A DNA stretch of 64,000 bases, from positions 558,001-622,000 of the forward strand of contig JALKFA010000001.1 of assembly GCA_024169445.1 (NCBI GenBank). Reading direction: 5' to 3'. Below the pieces are notes generated by a model. That model saw nothing but the letters and a program-made list of their open reading frames with translations, did no database searches and was not told the origin of the DNA. Below, piece after piece: positions 55,876 to 64,000 of this stretch. Numbering within the stretch: position 1 is the first letter of the stretch; each line of letters opens with the position of its first letter. The translations under genes were made by a program, and so were the position numbers. The DNA is from Buttiauxella agrestis ATCC 33320 (GTDB lineage: Bacteria; Pseudomonadota; Gammaproteobacteria; Enterobacterales; Enterobacteriaceae).

Positions 55876-55900
55876 TAATATTGTCCATAAGACAATATTA
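55876..55900. promoter_or_regulatory. Candidate NrtR-type operator of the NAD-salvage genes
   Basis: TAATATTGTC (55876-55885), spacer CATAA, GACAATATTA (55891-55900): a perfect 10-5-10 palindrome between the divergent regulator and prs-nadV genes. On the minus strand TTGCTT (55900-55905) and AATATT (55877-55882) are 17 bp apart, so the palindrome would cover the spacer and -10 of the prs-nadV promoter. A related half-site ATTATTGTCC lies at 55854-55863. Confidence 0.75.
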
Positions 55901-55950
55901 AGCAAGCACTATTTTTTGCCGATCCTGGTTGATAAAGGTTGTCAGTGGCG

Positions 55951-56730
55951 ATGGACATCCGTAAATTTGTCCTAACGACAGTTTTAAGCGTACATATCGT
56001 TATGCGTTCTGAAGAAAGATACCTGAAAGATTATGATGCCTCGCGCTTCGCCTCTCCGATTGTCACTGTCGATAACGTATTGTTTTCGCTGGATAACAAT
56101 GAACTAAGCGTATTATTGGTTAAACGAGCTAATCACCCTTACCAGGGGACCTGGGGGCTGCCCGGTGGGTTTATTGATATGACCCTGGATGAGTCCACGC
56201 GTGATACCGCCTTACGCAAACTGGTTGAAAAAACGGGCGTCATTCCCCCGTGGCTCGAACAACTGGAAACCTTCTCTGGCAAGTATCGTGATCCACGCGG
56301 CTGGAGCCTGACGACGGCCTGGTTCGCCCTGATCGCCAGAACCGATTGCCAGCCACATATTGAAAGCGTCAGCGATGCGAAATGGTTACCGACTCACCAA
56401 CTGGTACAGCAGACTCTGGCCTTTGATCACGGTGAGATTATTACCCATGCACTAAACCGGCTACGGCAAAAAACGCGCTATTCACTATTGCCGGTCTATT
56501 GCCTGGCAGAAGAGTTCACGCTCACGCAATTGCAGGAAGCGACAGAAATTATTCTCGGGCAGGCGATACAGCGCAAAAGCCTGATCCGCCGCTTTGAGGC
56601 GTCAGGCATGTTTGAAGATACAGGGAAAAGTAAGGCGACTGGGGCGCGTAAGGCACGGCTTTATCGGAGAAAAGAAGGAGTGGATATCCATCTTTTCTCA
56701 CGTAACTTGCTCAATGATACTGCCGGGTAG
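55951..56730 (+). CDS. nrtR: Nudix-related transcriptional regulator (NrtR family)
   Basis: It has an N-terminal Nudix fold and a C-terminal winged helix. By established knowledge the NrtR family represses NAD-synthesis genes and releases DNA when ADP-ribose binds. Counting from ATG 56002 (MRSEERYLKDYDAS), the Nudix box spans residues 55-80 but is broken: the REUxEE core reads RKLVEK, so two of the acidic catalytic residues are Lys and hydrolysis is unlikely. The last 85 residues (AEEFTLTQLQEATEIIL, KATGARKARLYRRK) fit a winged helix. The start is uncertain: TTG 55939, ATG 55951 (AAAGG about 12 nt before) or ATG 56002. Its place beside nadV and the palindrome supports the role. Confidence 0.85.
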   Translation: MDIRKFVLTTVLSVHIVMRSEERYLKDYDASRFASPIVTVDNVLFSLDNNELSVLLVKRANHPYQGTWGLPGGFIDMTLDESTRDTALRKLVEKTGVIPPWLEQLETFSGKYRDPRGWSLTTAWFALIARTDCQPHIESVSDAKWLPTHQLVQQTLAFDHGEIITHALNRLRQKTRYSLLPVYCLAEEFTLTQLQEATEIILGQAIQRKSLIRRFEASGMFEDTGKSKATGARKARLYRRKEGVDIHLFSRNLLNDTAG

Positions 56731-56735
56731 CGGCA

Positions 56736-57335
56736 TCAATGCCAAATCAGCAACACACATGCCGCAGTCAGCAATCCCATAAAGACATTAAAGATTGTCC
56801 AGGCACGGCGGCTACGAAGTAGCTTGCCAATCATGCTGCCAAACGCAATCCAGATGATGCCAGCAACGATGTTGACCAGCGCGATACCGATGCTGATTAA
56901 CACCACAGAGTGCAGGTACTGAGCACCCGCAAGGCTAAAACTTGCGACTGCACCTAGCGCCATCAACCACGCTTTCGGGTTGATAACCTGTAATAAACCG
57001 CCCTGCCAGAATGGGATAGGTGACGGAGGCGGCGCATCGGTTTCCAGCGTTTCATAAGTCGCAGTGCCGATTTTCCATGCCAGCCATAACAGGTAAGCAC
57101 TCCCGGCAATCTTCAGGATGAGGTGCAAAGCAGGATACAATAGGATTAAGCTACCGACGCCAAAAGCCACCAGCAACAAAATGCACTGCATCCCCAACAT
57201 GATACCTATCATCAAAGGGAGGGTTCGCATAAAGCCGTAGTTGGCGCCGGAAGAAGTCAGCAACATATTGTTTGGGCCGGGTGTAATCGCCGCGACCCAC
57301 AAAAAACCAAGCATTGAGAAGAAAAGCGTTTCCAT
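56736..57335 (-). CDS. LysE/RhtB-family amino-acid exporter
   Basis: A 199-residue inner-membrane protein with about six hydrophobic segments and the family motif AAITPGPNNMLL near residues 15-26. It exports an unidentified amino acid or related small molecule. ATG 57335 is chosen; GTG 57353 would add six residues. It sits between the NrtR-like gene (convergent, 5 bp apart) and yheT (divergent). It is not clear whether it belongs to the NAD-salvage insert; no NAD-related function is known for the family. Confidence 0.88.
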   Translation of the reverse strand: METLFFSMLGFLWVAAITPGPNNMLLTSSGANYGFMRTLPLMIGIMLGMQCILLLVAFGVGSLILLYPALHLILKIAGSAYLLWLAWKIGTATYETLETDAPPPSPIPFWQGGLLQVINPKAWLMALGAVASFSLAGAQYLHSVVLISIGIALVNIVAGIIWIAFGSMIGKLLRSRRAWTIFNVFMGLLTAACVLLIWH

Positions 57336-57396
57336 GAAATGGGTGATCCGCACCCGGTAAGTTAATTAGCAAACTAAATGAAACTAACAGTGTGAT

Positions 57397-58419
57397 ATGG
57401 CCACGACAAGTCCCGCAGCATTGAATTTTAATCACGTAGACGATGAACAATTTCGTCCGTTAAAGGGTGTCAGTAATCCGCACCTGCAAACCATGCTCCC
57501 ACGCTTAATTCGCCGCCGCCTCAATTTCAAACCTCACTGGCAGCGTCTGGATATGCCGGATGGGGATTTTGTTGATCTTGCATGGAGTGAAGACCCACGC
57601 CAGGCAACGCATAAACCACGGTTAGTCGTTTTTCATGGTCTTGAAGGAAGCCTGCACAGCCCGTATGCACATGGGTTAATTGATGCCGCGCGTAAGCAAG
57701 GCTGGTTGGGTGTGGTGATGCACTTCCGTGGCTGTAGCGGCGTGCCGAATCGCATGAAACGCATCTATCACTCCGGCGAAACCGAAGATGGCAGCTATTT
57801 CCTCAACTGGCTCTCTACACGTTACGGTAAAGCCCCCACGGCGGCGGTCGGGTTTTCTCTCGGCGGTAACATGCTCGCCTGTTTAATGGCAAAACAAGGC
57901 GCAGATTGTACGCTACAGGCAGGTGTAGTGGTTTCTGCCCCGCTGATGCTGGAGCATTGCAGCAAGCATATCGAGAAAGGTTTCTCACGCGTTTACCAAC
58001 ATTATCTGTTAAATCTGCTGAAGAAAAATGCGGCACGTAAGCTCAGAAGCTATCCAGGCACACTCCCGGTAGATATGCGCCAGCTTAAAGGAGTGCGTCG
58101 TCTGCGTGAGTTTGACGATTTGATCACCTCGAAGATTCATGGCTTTGCAGATGCTATCGACTACTATCGTCAATGCAGCGCCATGCCGTTGCTGCCGCAA
58201 ATCAAAACGCCGACGTTAATCATTCACGCTAAAGATGACCCGTTTATGGATCACCATGTGATCCCCGACACAGCGATACTGCCTGCCAATATTGAGTATC
58301 AACTGACGCGCTATGGTGGGCATGTTGGATTTGTTGGTGGCACGCTACGGCGTCCGGAAATGTGGCTCGAGCAACGCATCCCGCAGTGGTTGTCTAAATT
58401 TTTGGACCCGTCATTATGA
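57397..58419 (+). CDS. yheT: Alpha/beta-hydrolase YheT
   Basis: A 340-residue hydrolase of the YheT/ABHD1-3 group. The nucleophile elbow is GFSLGGNM (Ser near residue 152), and the catalytic His lies in RYGGHVGF near 308. In vitro esterase activity has been seen in the family; the substrate is unknown. Its stop overlaps yheU by 4 bp (ATGA). Confidence 0.94.
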   Translation: MATTSPAALNFNHVDDEQFRPLKGVSNPHLQTMLPRLIRRRLNFKPHWQRLDMPDGDFVDLAWSEDPRQATHKPRLVVFHGLEGSLHSPYAHGLIDAARKQGWLGVVMHFRGCSGVPNRMKRIYHSGETEDGSYFLNWLSTRYGKAPTAAVGFSLGGNMLACLMAKQGADCTLQAGVVVSAPLMLEHCSKHIEKGFSRVYQHYLLNLLKKNAARKLRSYPGTLPVDMRQLKGVRRLREFDDLITSKIHGFADAIDYYRQCSAMPLLPQIKTPTLIIHAKDDPFMDHHVIPDTAILPANIEYQLTRYGGHVGFVGGTLRRPEMWLEQRIPQWLSKFLDPSL

Positions 58420-58634
58420 TGATTCCCTGGCAAGATCTCCCCCCCGAAACGCTTGATAATCTGATTGAATCCTTTGTATTACGTGAAGGTACCGATTATG
58501 GTGAACAAGAGCGTTCGCTGGAGCAAAAAGTGGCCGATGTTAAGCGCCAGCTACAAAGTGGCGAGGCTGTGCTGGTATGGTCGGAGCTTCACGAAACGGT
58601 GAATATCATGGCTCGCGGGCAGCTTCGCGGTTAA
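58416..58634 (+). CDS. yheU: YheU family protein
   Basis: A 72-residue acidic protein identical in length to E. coli YheU ([26 protein letters not shown]). Function is unknown. It is translated with yheT by stop-start overlap. Confidence 0.93.
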   Translation: MMIPWQDLPPETLDNLIESFVLREGTDYGEQERSLEQKVADVKRQLQSGEAVLVWSELHETVNIMARGQLRG

Positions 58635-58666
58635 GCGTTTATTCTATACTGCATAGTAAAACCACA

Positions 58667-58756
58667 CTCACCCCGGCCCTATCCCTGAGGGAGAAGGGGA
58701 AGAACCACAGAGAAATCCGGACAGTCTCCTCTCCAGGGGGAGAGGGTTAGGGTGAG
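58667..58756. repeat. Intergenic imperfect palindrome (CTCACCC...GGGTGAG type)
   Basis: About 90 bp. The outer arms CTCACCC (58667-58673) and GGGTGAG (58750-58756) pair, and the inner GCCCTATCCCT and AGGGGGAGAGGG blocks extend the pairing with mismatches. This type of sequence is dispersed between genes in many enterobacterial genomes; a formal family name is not assigned here. Confidence 0.65.
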
Positions 58757-58807
58757 GGCCAGCCCTTACGAACACAAACTTGTGATTACCCATGGAGTTG
58801 TTGCCTT

Positions 58808-59692
58808 ATGTCAGCCAAACATCCGGTTATTGCCGTAACAGGTTCCAGCGGCGCGGGAACGACCACCACCAGCCTTGCCTTCCGCAAAATATTCCAGCAA
58901 CTCAACCTGCGCGCTGCCGAAGTTGAAGGTGACAGCTTCCATCGTTTCACGCGTCCTGAAATGGATATGGCTATTCGTAAAGCACGCGACTTAGGCCGCC
59001 ATATCAGTTACTTCGGTCCGGAAGCGAATGACTTCGGCCTGCTGGAACAAACGTTTATCGAGTACGGAAAAACCGGGCAAGGTAAATCGCGTAAGTATCT
59101 TCATACCTATGACGAAGCCGTCCCCTGGAACCAAATTCCTGGGACGTTTACACCATGGCAATCGCTGCCTGAACCGACCGATGTGTTGTTCTATGAAGGA
59201 TTGCACGGTGGAGTCGTCACCCCACAGCACGATGTGGCGAATGCCGTCGACTTGCTGGTTGGCGTAGTGCCGATTGTCAACCTGGAATGGATTCAAAAAC
59301 TGGTGCGTGATACCAGCGAACGTGGGCATTCCCGGGAAGCGGTGATGGATTCAGTGGTGCGCTCAATGGACGACTACATCAATTACATCACGCCACAATT
59401 TTCACGCACGCACATTAACTTCCAGCGTGTCCCGACTGTAGATACCTCTAACCCGTTTGCTGCACGCGGAATTCCATCGCTGGATGAAAGTTTTGTGGTG
59501 ATTCATTTTCGCGGGTTGGATGACATCGATTTTCCGTACTTGCTCGCCATGTTGCAAGGCTCATTCATTTCCCACATCAATACAATAGTGGTACCGGGCG
59601 GCAAAATGGGGCTGGCGATGGAATTGATCATGACGCCGTTAGTGAAGCGTCTGGCGGAAGGACGAAATATCAATAATCAGGGCGGCGAGTAA
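58808..59692 (+). CDS. prkB: Phosphoribulokinase-like protein PrkB
   Basis: 294 residues (E. coli 289). The P-loop GSSGAGTTTT lies at residues 12-21, and EGDSFHRFTRPEMD and YEGLHGG are conserved with true phosphoribulokinases. Enterobacteria lack the Calvin cycle, so the physiological substrate is unknown. Confidence 0.93.
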   Translation: MSAKHPVIAVTGSSGAGTTTTSLAFRKIFQQLNLRAAEVEGDSFHRFTRPEMDMAIRKARDLGRHISYFGPEANDFGLLEQTFIEYGKTGQGKSRKYLHTYDEAVPWNQIPGTFTPWQSLPEPTDVLFYEGLHGGVVTPQHDVANAVDLLVGVVPIVNLEWIQKLVRDTSERGHSREAVMDSVVRSMDDYINYITPQFSRTHINFQRVPTVDTSNPFAARGIPSLDESFVVIHFRGLDDIDFPYLLAMLQGSFISHINTIVVPGGKMGLAMELIMTPLVKRLAEGRNINNQGGE

Positions 59693-59704
59693 CCGCCCTG
59701 TTTT
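59678..59704. terminator. Hairpin at the prkB/yhfA convergent junction
   Basis: CAGGGCGG (59678-59685) and CCGCCCTG (59693-59700) pair across the prkB stop codon and are followed by TTTT. It probably ends prkB transcription. Confidence 0.75.
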
Positions 59705-59709
59705 GCACA

Positions 59710-60114
59710 CTAGCCTTCAATGACTTCGTAGCTGTGCGTGATATTTACGGCTTTTTCCAGCATCAGTGCAACAGAGCAATACTTCTCAGCAGATAAATCA
59801 ACCGCGCGGGAAACCGCGTTATCTTTTAGCTCTTTGCCTGTCACGATGAAATGCAGATTGATGTGAGTAAAAAGACGAGGAGCTTCTTCGCGACGCTCAG
59901 AGGTCAATTTCACTTCGCAGTCGGTGACGTCGTAGCGGCCTTTTTGCAAAATAGAAACCACGTCGATTGCACTGCAACCCCCGGCAGCCATCAGTACCAT
60001 TTCCATCGGGCTCGGTGCTTTATCGCCAGAATTACCGTCCATCAAGATCTGGTGTCCTGAAGCGGATTCACCAAGGAAAGTTAACCCTTCAACCCATTTC
60101 ACACGTGCCTGCAT
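59710..60114 (-). CDS. yhfA: OsmC-like protein YhfA
   Basis: 134 residues from ATG 60114 (MQARVKWVEG; GGGAGAAG upstream), equal to E. coli YhfA; the longer open frame is not used. It is an OsmC-fold protein with Cys in GGCSAIDV and KYCSVALM, the positions of the peroxidatic and resolving Cys in the family. Function is untested. It is divergent from crp. Confidence 0.94.
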   Translation of the reverse strand: MQARVKWVEGLTFLGESASGHQILMDGNSGDKAPSPMEMVLMAAGGCSAIDVVSILQKGRYDVTDCEVKLTSERREEAPRLFTHINLHFIVTGKELKDNAVSRAVDLSAEKYCSVALMLEKAVNITHSYEVIEG

Positions 60115-60427
60115 GTTGCTTCTCCCATTGAAAAAATTACCTTCCAGAGTACGCGGATGCAGCAAAACTGGCAACGGAAGGCGACCTACGTCATGCTGAA
60201 ACGAGACAATAGGAGACACCTGCCAAAAGCTATGCTAAAACAATCCGGATGCTACATTGATACATTGACGTAATGCATAGATGCAAAGGACGTCACTAAT
60301 TACAGGCAGCAAGAATGACTTGCATGCCATCTCCCCAAAGTGGGGAATATTCTAATACTTGCAACGCCAGACAGGATGTTTAGCGTCCTGTCGTTGGTAG
60401 CCAGTTATAAACAGAGGATAACCGCGC
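60115..60427 (+). promoter_or_regulatory. crp upstream region and 5' UTR
   Basis: A 313-bp region between divergent yhfA and crp. The block ATGCAAAGGACGTCAC (60271-60296 area) matches the start region of E. coli crp. Two hairpins lie in the probable leader: TCCCC/GGGGA (about 60331-60346) and GACAGGA-N9-TCCTGTC (60370-60392). No full TGTGA-N6-TCACA CRP site was confirmed by eye. Confidence 0.55.
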
Positions 60428-61060
60428 ATGGTGCTTGGCAAACCGCAAACAGACCCGACTCTCGAATGGTTCTTGTCCCATTGCCACATTCATAAGTATC
60501 CATCGAAGAGCACACTGATCCACCAGGGTGAAAAAGCAGAGACGCTGTATTACATCGTCAAGGGCTCTGTAGCTGTTCTGATCAAAGATGAAGAGGGCAA
60601 GGAAATGATCCTCTCCTATCTGAATCAGGGCGACTTTATTGGTGAGTTAGGGCTGTTCGAAGAAGGCCAGGAACGTAGTGCCTGGGTCCGTGCTAAATCT
60701 GCCTGTGAAGTGGCTGAAATTTCCTATAAAAAATTCCGCCAGCTGATCCAGGTAAACCCAGACATTCTGATGCGTCTTTCTTCCCAGATGGCTCGTCGTC
60801 TGCAAGTCACTTCTGAGAAAGTCGGTAACCTGGCATTCCTCGATGTGACTGGTCGTATCGCGCAGACACTGTTGAACCTGGCAAAACAGCCTGATGCAAT
60901 GACTCACCCAGACGGTATGCAGATTAAAATTACCCGTCAGGAAATTGGTCAGATCGTCGGTTGTTCTCGTGAAACTGTCGGTCGTATCTTGAAAATGCTG
61001 GAAGATCAGAACCTGATCTCCGCTCACGGCAAAACGATCGTCGTTTACGGCACTCGTTAA
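60428..61060 (+). CDS. crp: cAMP receptor protein (CRP)
   Basis: The global activator of catabolite-sensitive genes. It has 210 residues, almost identical to E. coli (differences are Ala/Ser-level, such as AKSACEV). The cAMP pocket [18 protein letters not shown] (Glu72, Arg82, Ser83) and Thr127 are intact. The recognition helix [11 protein letters not shown] lies within the C-terminal winged helix. Confidence 0.99.
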   Translation: MVLGKPQTDPTLEWFLSHCHIHKYPSKSTLIHQGEKAETLYYIVKGSVAVLIKDEEGKEMILSYLNQGDFIGELGLFEEGQERSAWVRAKSACEVAEISYKKFRQLIQVNPDILMRLSSQMARRLQVTSEKVGNLAFLDVTGRIAQTLLNLAKQPDAMTHPDGMQIKITRQEIGQIVGCSRETVGRILKMLEDQNLISAHGKTIVVYGTR

Positions 61061-61070
61061 TTTCCGTTTC

Positions 61071-61107
61071 AAAAAAGGCGTGTTGCTTTATGGACACGCC
61101 TTTTTTT
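61071..61107 (+). terminator. Terminator of crp
   Basis: AAAAAAGGCGTGT (61071-61083) and ACACGCCTTTTTT (61094-61106) pair in full around a 10-base loop, and the T run continues to 61107. Confidence 0.93.
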
Positions 61108-61151
61108 GTCTTTAAAATCCAAACACCTGCAACACAAAGTATGACAAGCAT

Positions 61152-63236
61152 ATGTGGAGAAGATTAATCTATCACCCTGAAGTTAACTATGCACTGCGGC
61201 AAACGCTGGTGCTGTGCCTTCCTGTGGGGATCGGTTTACTACTGGGGAATTTGCAGTTAGGTCTGCTTTTCTCGTTAGTGCCCGCTTGTTGCAACATTGC
61301 TGGTCTGGATACACCCCATAAGCGTTTTTTTAAACGCCTGATTGTTGGCGGCACTCTTTTTGCGACCAGCAGTTTAATCATGCAGCTTTTGCTGCTCTAC
61401 ACCGCGGTCCCATTGCCCATCATTCTTATGGTGATGGCGCTCTTGTTGGGCGTCACCGCTGAAATCAGCGCCCTGCACGCACGTTTGCTTCCGGCATCGC
61501 TGATTGCGGCCATCTTTACGCTAAGCATGGCCGGCAATATGCCTATCTGGAAGCCGATGGTGTTATATGTCTCCGGCACGATTTGGTACGGAGTCTTTAA
61601 CTGGTTTTGGTTCTGGATGTGGCGTGAGCAGCCGCTGCGCGAAACGTTAAGCCTGCTCTATCGCCAATTGGCGGAGTACTGTGAAGCCAAATACGGCATG
61701 CTGACACAACATGCTGATCCCGAAACAGCGCTGCCTCCACTGCTGGCTCGCCAGCAAAAAGCCGTAGACCTGATCACCATCTGCTACCAACAGCTGCATA
61801 TGCTGTCGGCAAATCAGCAGAACGGTTACAAACATTTGTTACGCTCTTTTCAGATAGCGTTAGATTTGCAAGAGCACATCTCCGTCAGTTTGCACCAGCC
61901 TGCCGAGGTGCAAAAACTTGTCGCGAAAAGCCATGCAGAAGCGGTTATTCGCTGGAATGCGCAGACCATTGCGGCACGCTTGCGCGTGTTGGCCGATGAC
62001 ATTCTCTACCATCGTTACCCACAGCGTTTTACGATGGAGAAACAAATTGAAGCCCTCGAGAAAATTGCTCGCCAGAATCCGGACAACCCGGTTGGGCAGT
62101 TTTGTCATTATCACTTCAGCCGTATCGCCCGCGTGCTGCGCATCCAACGCCCTCTGTACGCCCGTGATTTAATGGAAGACCGGCAGCGCCGTTTACCGCT
62201 GTGGGCAGCACTGAAAAGCTATTTGTCGTTGAAATCTGCCGCCCTGCGCAACGCCGCCCGACTAGGCGTAATGCTAACCATCGCCAGTCTTTTCGGGGCA
62301 TTTTTACATCTGCCGAAACCCTACTGGATTTTAATGACGGTGATGTTCGTTACGCAAAACGGCTACGGCGCCACGCGGGTACGCATTCTGCACCGTTCGG
62401 CAGGGACCATTGCTGGCCTGGCGATTGCGGGTATCGCCCTGCACTTTCACTTCCCACAAAGCATTGCCCTGGCCGCGATGCTGGTCATTACGCTGGTCAG
62501 CTATTTGTTTATTCGCCAGAGCTATGGCTGGGCGACGATTGGTTTTACCGTGACGGCGGTATATACCCTGCAACTGCTCACACTCAGCGCCGAGCAATTT
62601 ATCGTCCCGCGCTTGATTGATACTCTGCTCGGCTGTTTGATTGCCTTCGGCGGCATGGTTTGGCTGTGGCCGCAGTGGCAAAGCGGTTTGTTGCGCCAGA
62701 ACGCCCACGACGCGCTTGAAAAAGACCAGGACGCGATTCGCCTGATTCTGAGCAACGATCCCGAACCCACGCCGCTAGCCTGGCAACGAATGAAGGTCAA
62801 TCAAGCCCATAATGCGCTGTTTAACTCACTGAATCAGGCGATGCAGGAACCCGGTTTTAACTCGCATTACCTGGCAGATATGAAATTGTGGGTGACGCAC
62901 AGCCAGTTTATTGTCGAGCACATCAACGCCATGACTACGCTTGCGCGCGAGCACAACATGCTGACACCGGATTTAGCCCAGCGCTATTTGCAGTCGTGTG
63001 AAATTGCGCTGCAACGATGCCAGCAGCGGCTGCAATATGATGGGCCAGGTGAGACTAACGACGCGAATATTCTTGACCCACTGGAAGGGCTTCCGAGTGG
63101 GCCATTAAGCACGATGGAGCAACATTTACAGCGGATTCTGGGCCACCTCAGCACCATGCACACTATTTCTTCGGTTGCATGGCGTCAGCGGCCACATCAT
63201 GGTATCTGGCTGAACCGCTTGCGGCGGTCGGATTAA
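61152..63236 (+). CDS. yhfK: FUSC-family membrane protein YhfK
   Basis: A 694-residue inner-membrane protein. There are two groups of about five helices, residues 15-150 and 375-505, each followed by a cytosolic region. This is the duplicated layout of aromatic-acid exporter-like FUSC proteins (YccS/YhfK group). The substrate is unknown. It lies between crp and argD, as in E. coli. Confidence 0.93.
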   Translation: MWRRLIYHPEVNYALRQTLVLCLPVGIGLLLGNLQLGLLFSLVPACCNIAGLDTPHKRFFKRLIVGGTLFATSSLIMQLLLLYTAVPLPIILMVMALLLGVTAEISALHARLLPASLIAAIFTLSMAGNMPIWKPMVLYVSGTIWYGVFNWFWFWMWREQPLRETLSLLYRQLAEYCEAKYGMLTQHADPETALPPLLARQQKAVDLITICYQQLHMLSANQQNGYKHLLRSFQIALDLQEHISVSLHQPAEVQKLVAKSHAEAVIRWNAQTIAARLRVLADDILYHRYPQRFTMEKQIEALEKIARQNPDNPVGQFCHYHFSRIARVLRIQRPLYARDLMEDRQRRLPLWAALKSYLSLKSAALRNAARLGVMLTIASLFGAFLHLPKPYWILMTVMFVTQNGYGATRVRILHRSAGTIAGLAIAGIALHFHFPQSIALAAMLVITLVSYLFIRQSYGWATIGFTVTAVYTLQLLTLSAEQFIVPRLIDTLLGCLIAFGGMVWLWPQWQSGLLRQNAHDALEKDQDAIRLILSNDPEPTPLAWQRMKVNQAHNALFNSLNQAMQEPGFNSHYLADMKLWVTHSQFIVEHINAMTTLAREHNMLTPDLAQRYLQSCEIALQRCQQRLQYDGPGETNDANILDPLEGLPSGPLSTMEQHLQRILGHLSTMHTISSVAWRQRPHHGIWLNRLRRSD

Positions 63237-63239
63237 CGA

Positions 63240-64000
<761 letters not shown>

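Overview
The window is a chromosomal segment of a member of the Enterobacteriaceae close to, but distinct from, Escherichia coli. Gene order is nearly that of the E. coli fis-to-argD region, and most proteins (Fis, ribosomal proteins, SecY, EF-Tu, Crp) are almost identical to their E. coli counterparts. A genus cannot be fixed from the sequence alone. The whole core block is ordinary. The accessory content is a small AT-rich insert after fis, an IS3-family element, a prepilin peptidase left over from a type II secretion locus, and an NAD-salvage module.

Layout. 1-7200: fis, an AT-rich stretch with an unknown small gene and a LysR-type regulator (where E. coli has yhdJ and acrEF), lipoprotein yhdV, and the polar amino-acid ABC transporter yhdWXYZ behind a textbook sigma-54 promoter. 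7199-8501: a complete IS3-family element with 3-bp target duplication, 2 bp past the yhdZ stop. 8560-14266 (minus strand): a full rRNA operon in the order P1, P2, 16S, tRNA-Glu, 23S, 5S, tRNA-Thr, 5S, terminator. It sits at the E. coli rrnD position but has tRNA-Glu in the spacer instead of tRNA-Ile/Ala. 14419-24786: yrdA, then (minus) yrdB-aroE-tsaC-yrdD-smg-dprA, (plus) def-fmt-rsmB-trkA and mscL, (minus) arfA, zntR, yhdN.

24901-38751 (minus strand): the alpha, spc and S10 ribosomal protein operons with their promoters, the S4 operator before rpsM, the S10/spc terminator, and the S10 leader. 38938-41512: orphan prepilin peptidase, bfr, bfd, then the str operon (tufA, fusA, rpsG, rpsL; minus) followed by tusBCD, yheO, fkpA, slyD, yheV, kefB and kefG, with slyX on the plus strand. 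51523-57353: yheS, then a divergent NAD-salvage module (nadV and a PRPP-synthetase-like gene on minus, a Nudix-type regulator on plus) around a perfect 10-5-10 palindrome, plus a LysE/RhtB exporter. 57397-64000: yheT, yheU, prkB, yhfA, crp, yhfK and the 3' part of argD.

How it fits together. Most of the window is growth-rate machinery: rRNA, ribosomal proteins, translation factors, SecY, RNA polymerase alpha, tRNA thiolation (TusBCD), formyl-Met processing (Def, Fmt), and the global regulators Fis and Crp. The most distinctive part is the nadV/prs/NrtR-like module: NadV uses PRPP to turn nicotinamide into NMN, the adjacent enzyme would supply PRPP, and the regulator probably represses both through the palindrome between the divergent genes. 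No CRISPR array, prophage or clearly new defence system was found.
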